NCBI GenBank assembly: GCA_905479515.1
Contig: CAJQMX010000174.1
Coordinates: 1 to 12,000, forward strand
DNA length: 12,000 nt
Reading direction: 5' to 3'
From: an uncultured Parasphingopyxis sp.
GTDB lineage: Bacteria > Pseudomonadota > Alphaproteobacteria > Sphingomonadales > Sphingomonadaceae
Shown: positions 1 to 4,921 of the stretch, in pieces
Layout of the letters: every line of letters begins with the position of its first letter
Position numbering within the stretch: the stretch's first letter is position 1
Notes under the pieces: model-generated
What the model was told of the DNA's origin: nothing
Database searches by the model: none
Seen by the model: the letters and a program-made list of their open reading frames with translations, nothing else
Made by a program: the position numbers and the translations under genes

Positions 1-201
1 GTCGAAATCTCGGGCGATGTTCGCGAAGGCGATACGCTGCGCGACGTGATGGTTCGCGATAACCCCGCCGCTGAAGAAGAATTGCGCGGCAAGGCACGCA
101 TGGCAACCGCGCTGGTCGGCACGATGCTGAGCGAGGTCGAAACGATGCTTCCCGCGCTCGAAAGCTGGGCCGAAAGCCTCAGCCGCTCACTGCCCGAATA
201 G
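1..201 (+). CDS. C-terminal end of an unidentified protein (5' truncated by window)
   Basis: The frame starting at base 1 is open for 66 codons and ends at TAG 199-201. Codon choice (GC-rich third positions) matches the neighbouring real genes, so I take it as the tail of a gene that begins before the window. The visible part has a charged stretch (EGDTLRDVMVRDNPAAEEEL) followed by a probably helical, amphipathic C-terminus rich in Leu, Glu and Ser. I see no signal peptide, membrane segment or recognisable catalytic motif in the fragment and do not recognise the family. It lies 67 bases upstream of the fzlA-like gene on the same strand, so it could be in one transcript with it, although the hairpin at 220-248 lies between them. 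Confidence 0.6.
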   Translation, partial: VEISGDVREGDTLRDVMVRDNPAAEEELRGKARMATALVGTMLSEVETMLPALESWAESLSRSLPE

Positions 202-219
202 ACCGGACCGGGCGAAGCT

Positions 220-248
220 GGCCGAATAACCGCTGGACGGTTACGGCC
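220..248. other. Imperfect intergenic hairpin
   Basis: A dyad lies between the first gene and the fzlA-like gene. The inner stem TAACCG (227-232) pairs with CGGTTA (238-243) around a 5-base loop. An outer stem GGCC (220-223) pairs with GGCC (245-248) across a 3/1 asymmetric bulge. No run of T follows in either direction, so a classical intrinsic terminator is not supported. It could be a weak terminator, an operator, or chance. Confidence 0.35.
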
Positions 249-268
249 ACTGCGCTACAACCGCGCCT

Positions 269-940
269 ATGTGGGAACTCATCCAATTTCCGTTATGTCC
301 GTTCAGCCGCAAGGTCCGCCTGCTGCTTGGGGAGAAGGGTATCGGCTATGATCTGGTGCGGGAATCGCCATGGGAACGGCGCGATGAATTTCTCGACATC
401 AATCCTGCCGGCAAGACCCCTGTCATGGTGGACAAGGACAAGGGCGGCACGCTGATCGACAGCCGCGCCATCTGCGAATATTTCGAAGAAACGGTGGACA
501 CGGCGGGCATGATCACCGGCCCGGCCCCGGCCCGTGCCGAGATCCGCCGGCTGGTCGCCTGGTTCGACGAGAATTTCTATATGGATGTCGTCGCGCCGCT
601 CATGCACGAACGCATGTTCAAGCGGCTCGTCCACCGCGAAGCGCCCGATGGGACCGCGCTGCGCGAAGCCATGAAGGCGGCGGATTCCCATCTCGACTAT
701 ATCGACTATCTGCTCGATCATCGCCGCTGGATCGGCGGCCCAACGCTGAGCCTTGCCGATCTGGCAGCCGCGGCGCAGATCTCGGTGGCCGATTATCTGG
801 GCGGCTTCAACTGGTCGAGCCATAGTCAGGCCAAAGCCTGGTATGCGGGCCTCAAATCACGCCCCAGCTTCCGGCCTCTCCTCAATGAACGGATGGAAGT
901 GATCTCGCCGCCCGCGCATTATGACAAGGTCGATTTCTAG
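269..940 (+). CDS. fzlA: GST-fold protein, probable FtsZ-binding division protein FzlA
   Basis: The product is a 223-aa soluble protein with a glutathione S-transferase architecture. A thioredoxin-like N-terminal domain (about 1-78) holds CPFSRK at 10-15, the NPAGKTPV segment at 45-52 and DSRAICEYFEE at 64-74. An all-helical C-terminal domain follows (about 85-205). The signature WERRDEF (35-41), HLDYIDYL (141-148), the W/P-rich KSRPSFRPLL and the conserved end PPAHYDKVDF (214-223) resemble the alphaproteobacterial FzlA group. In Caulobacter FzlA is not an active transferase but binds FtsZ filaments, curves them and is needed for constriction, and its extreme C-terminus is important for that. 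The alternative is an ordinary GST of unknown substrate; the preserved C-terminal tail favours FzlA. No strong Shine-Dalgarno precedes the ATG, but the Met start fits the GST beta-1 strand. The gene converges on ubiG with a 4-base overlap. Confidence 0.72.
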   Translation: MWELIQFPLCPFSRKVRLLLGEKGIGYDLVRESPWERRDEFLDINPAGKTPVMVDKDKGGTLIDSRAICEYFEETVDTAGMITGPAPARAEIRRLVAWFDENFYMDVVAPLMHERMFKRLVHREAPDGTALREAMKAADSHLDYIDYLLDHRRWIGGPTLSLADLAAAAQISVADYLGGFNWSSHSQAKAWYAGLKSRPSFRPLLNERMEVISPPAHYDKVDF

Positions 941-1701
941 GCGGGTGTCCGCACCGCCGTCAGCAGATAGTTGAGCGCCGTTCGTTCTGAAATCTCAAAC
1001 CCGCGCGCGGGTGAGAAGCTCAGGCCTGAAATATCGGTTACGGTCAGCCCGGCACTTTCAAGCAATCCGGTCAGTTCTGCCGGCGTCAGGAATTTGTCCC
1101 AGTCATGCGTGCCCTTGGGGATCAGGCCAGCGCCCTCTCCTACCGTAATCATCGCGAGCTTTGACATGCCGGTCCGGTTGGGCGTCGACATGATGAGCAG
1201 GCCATCGGGCTTCAGCGCACCGGCCAGTCCGCGCACAAATTCCGCAGGATCGGTCACATGCTCGACCACTTCCATGCAGGTGACGAGATCAAAGCTTCCT
1301 TCCGCCGCCTCAACCCCGCCTGCGCGATACTCGATAGCGAGGCCGGATTGCTGTGCATGCGCGCGCGCCGCAGCGATATTCTCTTCCGCCGCATCGATGC
1401 CCGTCACCGCAGCGCCCAGCCGGGCCAGCGGTTCAGCGAGTAGCCCCGCTCCGCACCCTATATCCGCCGCGCTTTTTCCGGCGAGCGGATGCCGGTCCGC
1501 CGCGTCCAGATCCCAATGCTGGTTGATGGCTTCGCGGATATAACCGAGGCGCGGCGGATTGAGCCGGTGGAGCATCGCGGACGAGCCCTTCGGGTCCCAC
1601 CATTCAGCGGCGAGCTTGCCGAAATGTTCGGCTTCCTTCGGATCGACCGAATGGGCCGGAGAATCCGTTACGGCTGGGGGCGTTGCTGCACTTGCGTTCA
1701 T
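937..1701 (-). CDS. ubiG: Ubiquinone biosynthesis O-methyltransferase UbiG
   Basis: This 254-aa protein is a class I SAM-dependent methyltransferase. UbiG catalyses both O-methylations of the ubiquinone head group (2-polyprenyl-6-hydroxyphenol and 3-demethylubiquinol). Visible marks are DIGCGAGLL at 80-88 (SAM motif I), the acidic end of strand 2 at GID (101-103), EVVEHV at 144-149, and LKPDGLLIMSTPNRT at 163-177. The UbiG-typical substrate segment runs through GLIPKGTHDWDKFL (192-205), and FEISERTALNYLLTAVR lies near the end. The N-terminal HFGKLAAEWWDP (26-37) is also characteristic. Length is normal for alphaproteobacterial UbiG. The ATG at 1701 is preceded on this strand by AGGAG (complement of 1707-1711), a good ribosome binding site that supports the start. 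It is divergent from lysC across 78 bases and convergent with the fzlA-like gene. Confidence 0.95.
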   Translation of the reverse strand: MNASAATPPAVTDSPAHSVDPKEAEHFGKLAAEWWDPKGSSAMLHRLNPPRLGYIREAINQHWDLDAADRHPLAGKSAADIGCGAGLLAEPLARLGAAVTGIDAAEENIAAARAHAQQSGLAIEYRAGGVEAAEGSFDLVTCMEVVEHVTDPAEFVRGLAGALKPDGLLIMSTPNRTGMSKLAMITVGEGAGLIPKGTHDWDKFLTPAELTGLLESAGLTVTDISGLSFSPARGFEISERTALNYLLTAVRTPA

Positions 1702-1779
1702 AACCGCTCCTGCCTAACAGGATCGCCCGCTCCGTTCCATGGGGCAAAGCGCATTTTTTCGGGGGTTTGCTACAGATCA
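1702..1779. promoter_or_regulatory. Divergent ubiG/lysC control region
   Basis: These 78 bases must hold the start signals for both divergent genes. On the minus strand AGGAG (complement of 1707-1711) is the ubiG ribosome binding site. It lies in the 3' arm of a small hairpin, 5-bp stem TCCTG/CAGGA over 1708-1722, which could partly mask it. On the plus strand no Shine-Dalgarno sits at a usual distance from the lysC ATG; the G5 run at 1761-1765 is about 14 bases away. A weak -10-like TACAGA lies at 1771-1776, close to the ATG, so a very short or leaderless lysC mRNA is possible. No convincing -35 element was seen for either direction. Confidence 0.45.
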
Positions 1780-3024
1780 ATGGCCCGCATTGTGATGAAA
1801 TTCGGCGGCACGTCCATGGGCGGGATAGATCGTATCCGCGCCGTGGCCGAGCGCGTGAAAGGCGAAGTCGACCAGGGCAATGATGTTGCCGTGATCGTTT
1901 CCGCCATGGCCGGCGAAACGGACCGGCTTGTCCAGTTCTGCCGCGAAGCCTCTTCGCTCTATGATCCGCGCGAATATGACGTGGTCGTGGCGTCCGGCGA
2001 ACAGGTGTCCTCCGGGCTGCTCGCGATCATGCTGCAATCCATGGGCGTGAAGGCACGCAGCTGGATGGGCTGGCAACTGCCGATCCGCACATCCGAAGCC
2101 CATGCCTCGGCCCGCATAGCCGGGATCGACGCAGACATATTGGGCGGTGCCATAGAAGGCGGGCAAGTCGCTGTCATTCCCGGATTTCAGGGTATGACCG
2201 AGGAAGGCCGCGTGGCCACGCTGGGCCGCGGCGGATCGGACACATCAGCCGTGGCGATTGCCGCTGCGCTGAAAGCCGATCGCTGCGACATCTATACCGA
2301 TGTCGACGGCGTCTACACGACCGATCCGCGCATCGTGCCGCGCGCGCGCAAGCTTGCCAAGGTCACCTATGAGGAAATGCTGGAACTGGCGAGCGTTGGT
2401 GCAAAAGTGCTCCAGACCCGCTCGGTCGGGCTGGCAATGAAGCACCAGGTACCCTTGCAGGTCTTGTCATCCTTTGAAGACAAGCCCGGCACGATGATTG
2501 TCGATGAACAGGATTTTGAGGACAGCGAAATGGAAGAACAGCTGATAACGGGCATCGCCTATGCCAAGAATGAGGCCAAGGTCACGCTGACTTCGGTGGC
2601 CGACAAACCCGGCTCCGTGGCCGCGATCTTCACGCCGCTCGCCGAGGCAAATGTCAATGTCGATATGATCGTGCAGAACTTTGCGCGCGAAACCGGCAAT
2701 ACGGACGTTACCTTCACCGTCCCGTCAGACGATCTCGCCAAATCGCTCGATGTGCTGGCAAAGGCGAAGGACGAAATCGGCTATCGCGAAATTTCGCACG
2801 ACACCAATGTCTGCAAGGTGTCGGTCGTCGGGGTGGGCATGCGCAGCCATGCAGGCGTTGCCGCGACGATGTTCCAGACACTGGCTGATCGCGGCATCAA
2901 CATCATGGCGATCACCACCAGCGAGATCAAAGTCAGCGTGCTGATCGAGGAAGATTATACCGAGCTGGCCGTGCGCGTGCTTCATACAGCCTATGGGCTG
3001 GACGCGGAGGATGATGCGGCGTGA
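1780..3024 (+). CDS. lysC: Aspartate kinase (aspartokinase) LysC
   Basis: LysC phosphorylates L-aspartate to 4-phospho-L-aspartate, the first step to lysine, threonine, methionine and diaminopimelate, and is normally feedback-controlled. The frame extends far upstream (to about 1489), but that part is antisense ubiG. The family N-terminus begins at ATG 1780 (VMKFGGTSMGG), giving 414 aa, typical for the single-function lysine-sensitive type. Kinase-domain marks are KFGGTS at 7-12, ASGEQVSSGLL at 71-81, TLGRGGSDTSAVA at 147-159 and TDVDGVYTTDPR at 173-184. Two ACT regulatory domains follow (about 265-340 and 346-412), the second with VGVGMRSHAGVAATMFQTL and INIMAITTSEIKVSVLI. No Shine-Dalgarno is obvious at 1780. 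A strong internal one precedes Met251 (separate entry). The gene is followed after 13 bases by a hairpin repeat. Confidence 0.95.
   Translation: MARIVMKFGGTSMGGIDRIRAVAERVKGEVDQGNDVAVIVSAMAGETDRLVQFCREASSLYDPREYDVVVASGEQVSSGLLAIMLQSMGVKARSWMGWQLPIRTSEAHASARIAGIDADILGGAIEGGQVAVIPGFQGMTEEGRVATLGRGGSDTSAVAIAAALKADRCDIYTDVDGVYTTDPRIVPRARKLAKVTYEEMLELASVGAKVLQTRSVGLAMKHQVPLQVLSSFEDKPGTMIVDEQDFEDSEMEEQLITGIAYAKNEAKVTLTSVADKPGSVAAIFTPLAEANVNVDMIVQNFARETGNTDVTFTVPSDDLAKSLDVLAKAKDEIGYREISHDTNVCKVSVVGVGMRSHAGVAATMFQTLADRGINIMAITTSEIKVSVLIEEDYTELAVRVLHTAYGLDAEDDAA
2518..2532 (+). promoter_or_regulatory. Possible internal start for an aspartokinase beta (ACT-only) subunit
   Basis: GAGGA at 2518-2522 is followed after 7 bases by ATG at 2530-2532, in frame with lysC (Met251). 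Initiation here would give a 164-aa polypeptide beginning MEEQLITGIAYAKNEAK and holding only the two ACT domains. B. subtilis and C. glutamicum lysC make such a beta subunit from an internal start at the same domain boundary, and the local sequence resembles the Corynebacterium beta N-terminus as I remember it. The signal is stronger than at the main start. GAGGA also encodes Glu-Asp, so it could be coincidental. I know of no report for sphingomonads. Confidence 0.4.
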
Positions 3025-3037
3025 GTGATTTTATCAT

Positions 3038-3066
3038 CGTCATGCTGAACTCGTTTCAGCATCCAC
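3038..3066 (-). repeat. Palindromic repeat, family A, left unit of an inverted doublet
   Basis: The unit contains a perfect hairpin: ATGCTGAA (3042-3049) pairs with TTCAGCAT (3055-3062) around loop CTCGT. It is flanked by CGTC and CCAC. It is inverted relative to the unit at 3116-3144. It begins 13 bases after the lysC stop, so it may stabilise the 3' end of that transcript. Confidence 0.8.
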
Positions 3067-3115
3067 CACGCGACTGGGGATATCGCGCACCGACTGAACA
3101 TGACTGTGCTGCACT

Positions 3116-3144
3116 GTGGACCCTGAAACAAGTTCAGGGTGACG
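3116..3144 (+). repeat. Palindromic repeat, family A, right unit of an inverted doublet
   Basis: The hairpin is ACCCTGAA (3120-3127) with TTCAGGGT (3133-3140) around loop ACAAG, flanked by GTGG and GACG. Read in reverse it matches the left unit at 3038-3066 except for one loop base and two paired stem positions, where both partners changed together. The unit ends at the Shine-Dalgarno of the downstream flavoprotein gene (GGAGA 3144-3148). Confidence 0.8.
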
Positions 3145-3154
3145 GAGACATATT

Positions 3155-4171
3155 ATGACCACCGAAAATGACATCAAGCGCATGATGCAGCGCGGCCGCG
3201 AGTTTCTGGGCACGGAATATGCCATTCTCGGCGGCGCGATGAGCTGGATCTCGGAGCGCAATCTCGTTTCGGCCATCTCCAATGCTGGCGGCTTCGGCGT
3301 TATCGCCTGCGGCGCGATGGAGCCGCATATGCTGGACGAGGAAATCGCCGAGACAGCGAAGCGCACCGACAAGCCTTTCGGCGTCAACCTGATCACCATG
3401 CATCCGCAGCTGGAGGAGCTGATCGAGGTCTGCGCTAAACATAAAGTCAGCCATGTCGTGCTCGCGGGCGGCCTCCCCCCCGGCTGGGCGATCCCGAAGA
3501 TCAAGGAATTCGGCGCAAAGCTCATCTGTTTCGCACCCGCCTTCGCGCTCGCCAAAAAGCTGCATCGCAGCGGCGTGGATGCGCTGGTGATCGAAGGCAT
3601 GGAAGCGGGCGGCCATATCGGGCCGGTGAGCACCAGCGTTCTCGCACAGGAAATCCTTCCCGATCTGCGCGACGAGCTACCCATCTTTATCGCGGGCGGC
3701 ATCGGCCGTGGTCACGCGATTGCGGCCTGGCTGGAAGTCGGCGCGGTTGGCGTTCAGCTCGGCACGCGGTTCGTCTGCGCGACCGAATGTATCGCGCATG
3801 AGAATTTCAAAAAGGCCTTTATCCGCGCCCCTGCCCGCGATGCCATCGTCTCCACCCAGATCGACGACCGCCTCCCCGTCATCCCGGTCCGCGCGCTCAA
3901 AAATAAAGGCACGCAGGAATTCGCCGCCAAACAGATCGAAGTCGCCAAACTGCTCGATGCAGGCGAGATCGAAATGGGCGAGGCCCAGCTCCAGATCGAA
4001 CATTTCTGGGCCGGCGCCCTGCGCCGCGCAGTCATCGATGGCGATGTGGAGAATGGCTCACTCATGGCCGGGCAGAGCGTTGGCATGGTGAAGGCTGAGG
4101 AGCCGGTCGCCGATATCATCACAACGCTAATGGACGAAGCGGTGAAGGCGCTGGAGAAGAACCGGGGTTAG
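3155..4171 (+). CDS. Nitronate monooxygenase / FabK-like FMN-dependent oxidoreductase
   Basis: This 338-aa TIM-barrel flavoprotein belongs to the 2-nitropropane dioxygenase / nitronate monooxygenase family (NPD-like), which also contains the enoyl-ACP reductase FabK. Visible marks are ILGGAMSWIS (24-33), the ISNAGGFGVIACG segment (41-53), PFGVNLIT (74-81), and EGMEAGGHIGP (147-157) with the family His at 154. FMN-phosphate binding is expected at IFIAGGIGRG (177-186) and AVGVQLGTRF (197-206). The substrate cannot be set from sequence: nitronate oxidation, enoyl reduction or another FMN-dependent reaction all fit. GGAGA at 3144-3148, 6-7 bases before the ATG, supports the start. The first gene of its strand after lysC is separated from it by 130 bases filled by a repeat doublet, so co-transcription with lysC is possible. 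No membrane segment or signal peptide is present, so it should be cytoplasmic. Confidence 0.85.
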   Translation: MTTENDIKRMMQRGREFLGTEYAILGGAMSWISERNLVSAISNAGGFGVIACGAMEPHMLDEEIAETAKRTDKPFGVNLITMHPQLEELIEVCAKHKVSHVVLAGGLPPGWAIPKIKEFGAKLICFAPAFALAKKLHRSGVDALVIEGMEAGGHIGPVSTSVLAQEILPDLRDELPIFIAGGIGRGHAIAAWLEVGAVGVQLGTRFVCATECIAHENFKKAFIRAPARDAIVSTQIDDRLPVIPVRALKNKGTQEFAAKQIEVAKLLDAGEIEMGEAQLQIEHFWAGALRRAVIDGDVENGSLMAGQSVGMVKAEEPVADIITTLMDEAVKALEKNRG

Positions 4172-4320
4172 ATATTGGGACTATAACCCATGAACGCGTA
4201 TGCATTCAGCGCGATTGTCGGCATCGTAGTTATTCTGCGCAATTTTTAGTCCGTCATTCTGTTTGTAGACCGATACGGGCTGAGCTCCGCCTAATCTACT
4301 CGACGATCTCTACCTCTCCC
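4172..4320. other. Intergenic stretch with no supported feature
   Basis: Between the flavoprotein gene and the first family B repeat I see no credible gene, terminator or promoter. A 19-codon frame at 4190-4249 (hydrophobic, no clear ribosome binding site) is too short to support. This stretch appears less GC-rich than the genes around it. Confidence 0.5.
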
Positions 4321-4348
4321 ACCCATCGACAGGCTCAGGGTGAGCGCG
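4321..4348 (+). repeat. Palindromic repeat, family B, copy 1
   Basis: This is a 28-nt unit beginning ACCCATCGACAGG and ending TCAGGGTGAGCGCG. It differs from copy 3 (4767-4794) at one base, position 5. It is paired with the inverted copy at 4417-4444. It contains the short palindrome CTCAGGGTGAG. Confidence 0.85.
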
Positions 4349-4416
4349 AGCTTATGCACTCCTAACCAGCCAGATTCTCAGCGCAGCCAATCCAAAATTA
4401 TACGTCCCAATCCCTC

Positions 4417-4444
4417 CGCGCTCACCCTGAGCTTGTCGAAGGGT
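4417..4444 (-). repeat. Palindromic repeat, family B, copy 2
   Basis: This is the inverted copy, reading CGCGCTCACCCTGAG at its left end and TCGAAGGGT at its right end. It differs from copy 3 at a single base, position 12. It ends 24 bases before the GIY-YIG start codon and forms the left inverted end around that gene. Confidence 0.88.
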
Positions 4445-4468
4445 CAGCATTGCGCCACATTTCAGTGG

Positions 4469-4789
4469 ATGCCCTTCTACGTCTATATCCTTCAATGTGC
4501 CGATGGCCGCTATTATACCGGCCATACCGACAATCTTGATGTCCGGATGGGGCAGCATAGCGATGGAACCGCCAGCGCCTTTACCGCCAAACGCAGGCCG
4601 CTCGAACTGCGCTGGGCAACCGATTGTCAGAGCCGGGAGGCAGCGTTTGAATTGGAGCAACGTCTGAAAGGCTGGTCGCGCGCCAAGAAAGAAGCTCTGA
4701 TGCGCGGCGATTTCAAAGCGCTGCCGGGGCTGTCACGCAATCACGAAGCACGGCGTGAGGGGCCAGACCCTTCGACAGGCTCAGGGTGA
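4469..4789 (+). CDS. Small GIY-YIG nuclease-domain protein
   Basis: The product is a 106-aa stand-alone GIY-YIG domain protein of the short UvrC-like / YhbQ-like group. Motif elements are YVYIL (4-8, the GIY part), GRYYTGHT (13-20, the YIG part), Asn22 and Arg26, then AAFELEQRLKGWSRAKKEAL (58-77) with Glu63 as the likely metal-binding acid. The fold cleaves DNA or RNA in known members; the substrate here is unknown. The frame is open upstream to 4340, but that part reads through repeat copy 2, and the family N-terminus starts at Met 4469, so I chose that start. There is no strong Shine-Dalgarno. The normal family C-terminus seems to end near residue 90; the last residues DPSTGSG and the TGA stop are encoded inside repeat copy 3. 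An inactive or domesticated role is possible, but all visible active-site positions are kept. Confidence 0.85.
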   Translation: MPFYVYILQCADGRYYTGHTDNLDVRMGQHSDGTASAFTAKRRPLELRWATDCQSREAAFELEQRLKGWSRAKKEALMRGDFKALPGLSRNHEARREGPDPSTGSG

Positions 4790-4794
4790 GCGCG
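4767..4794 (+). repeat. Palindromic repeat, family B, copy 3 (overlaps the 3' end of the GIY-YIG gene)
   Basis: This copy is the consensus form of the 28-nt unit, beginning ACCCTTCGACAGG and ending TCAGGGTGAGCGCG; each of the other three differs from it by one base. It overlaps the end of the GIY-YIG coding sequence and provides its stop codon (TGA 4787-4789). Confidence 0.9.
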
Positions 4795-4881
4795 GCCCTG
4801 GGGGATCCGCAGCCACAATTTAAGCGGATGAGCGGCCTAACTCGCCGATAACAGAAATCTCTGATCGCCTCACTAACCCGC

Positions 4882-4909
4882 CGCGCTCACCCTGAACCTG
4901 TCGAAGGGT
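4882..4909 (-). repeat. Palindromic repeat, family B, copy 4
   Basis: This inverted copy differs from copy 3 at one base (position 14). It forms a doublet with copy 3, with 87 bases between them that include the inverted repeat ATCCGC (4805-4810) / GCGGAT (4824-4829). It ends 12 bases from the stop of the convergent DsrE-like gene, so it may also act as the 3' hairpin of that transcript. Confidence 0.88.
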
Positions 4910-4921
4910 AAAACACCCCGC

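Larger units (their letters stand above)
4321..4909. other. Candidate repeat-nuclease cassette: GIY-YIG gene between two inverted repeat doublets
   Basis: The order is: repeat (+) 4321-4348, repeat (-) 4417-4444, GIY-YIG gene 4469-4789, repeat (+) 4767-4794, repeat (-) 4882-4909. The two inner copies form 28-bp inverted ends matching at 27 of 28 positions and enclose 378 bases. The two doublets have spacers of 68 and 87 bases. The layout recalls REP doublets around RAYT transposases, but the enzyme is a GIY-YIG nuclease. No clear target-site duplication was seen at either boundary. Mobility is inference; the layout is directly visible. Confidence 0.4.

Noticed and set aside
971..1543. 190-codon plus-strand frame across ubiG
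   Set aside because: It is antisense to the clear UbiG coding sequence and its Ser/Ala/Pro-rich composition is typical of a shadow frame.
1489..1779. N-terminal extension of lysC by 97 codons
   Set aside because: The extension is antisense to ubiG and has no family match; the aspartokinase N-terminus begins at 1780.
3038..3144. Intrinsic terminator for lysC
   Set aside because: Both hairpins are stable but neither is followed by a T run in the sense direction, so they fit palindromic repeats better than a classical terminator.
4190..4249. 19-codon hydrophobic frame (MNAYAFSAIVGIVVILRNF)
   Set aside because: Too short, no clear ribosome binding site and no independent support; it could be a microprotein but the sequence alone does not show it.
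4340..4468. Upstream extension of the GIY-YIG frame
   Set aside because: It reads through repeat copy 2 (giving LSLSKG-type residues) and the GIY-YIG domain begins at Met 4469.
4411..4800. Target-site duplication around the inner inverted repeats
   Set aside because: The flanks share only a 4-base CCCT at slightly different offsets, which is not enough to call a duplication.
4321..4909. CRISPR array
   Set aside because: The four repeats alternate in orientation, the spacers are 68, 322 and 87 bases, one overlaps a gene, and no cas gene is present.
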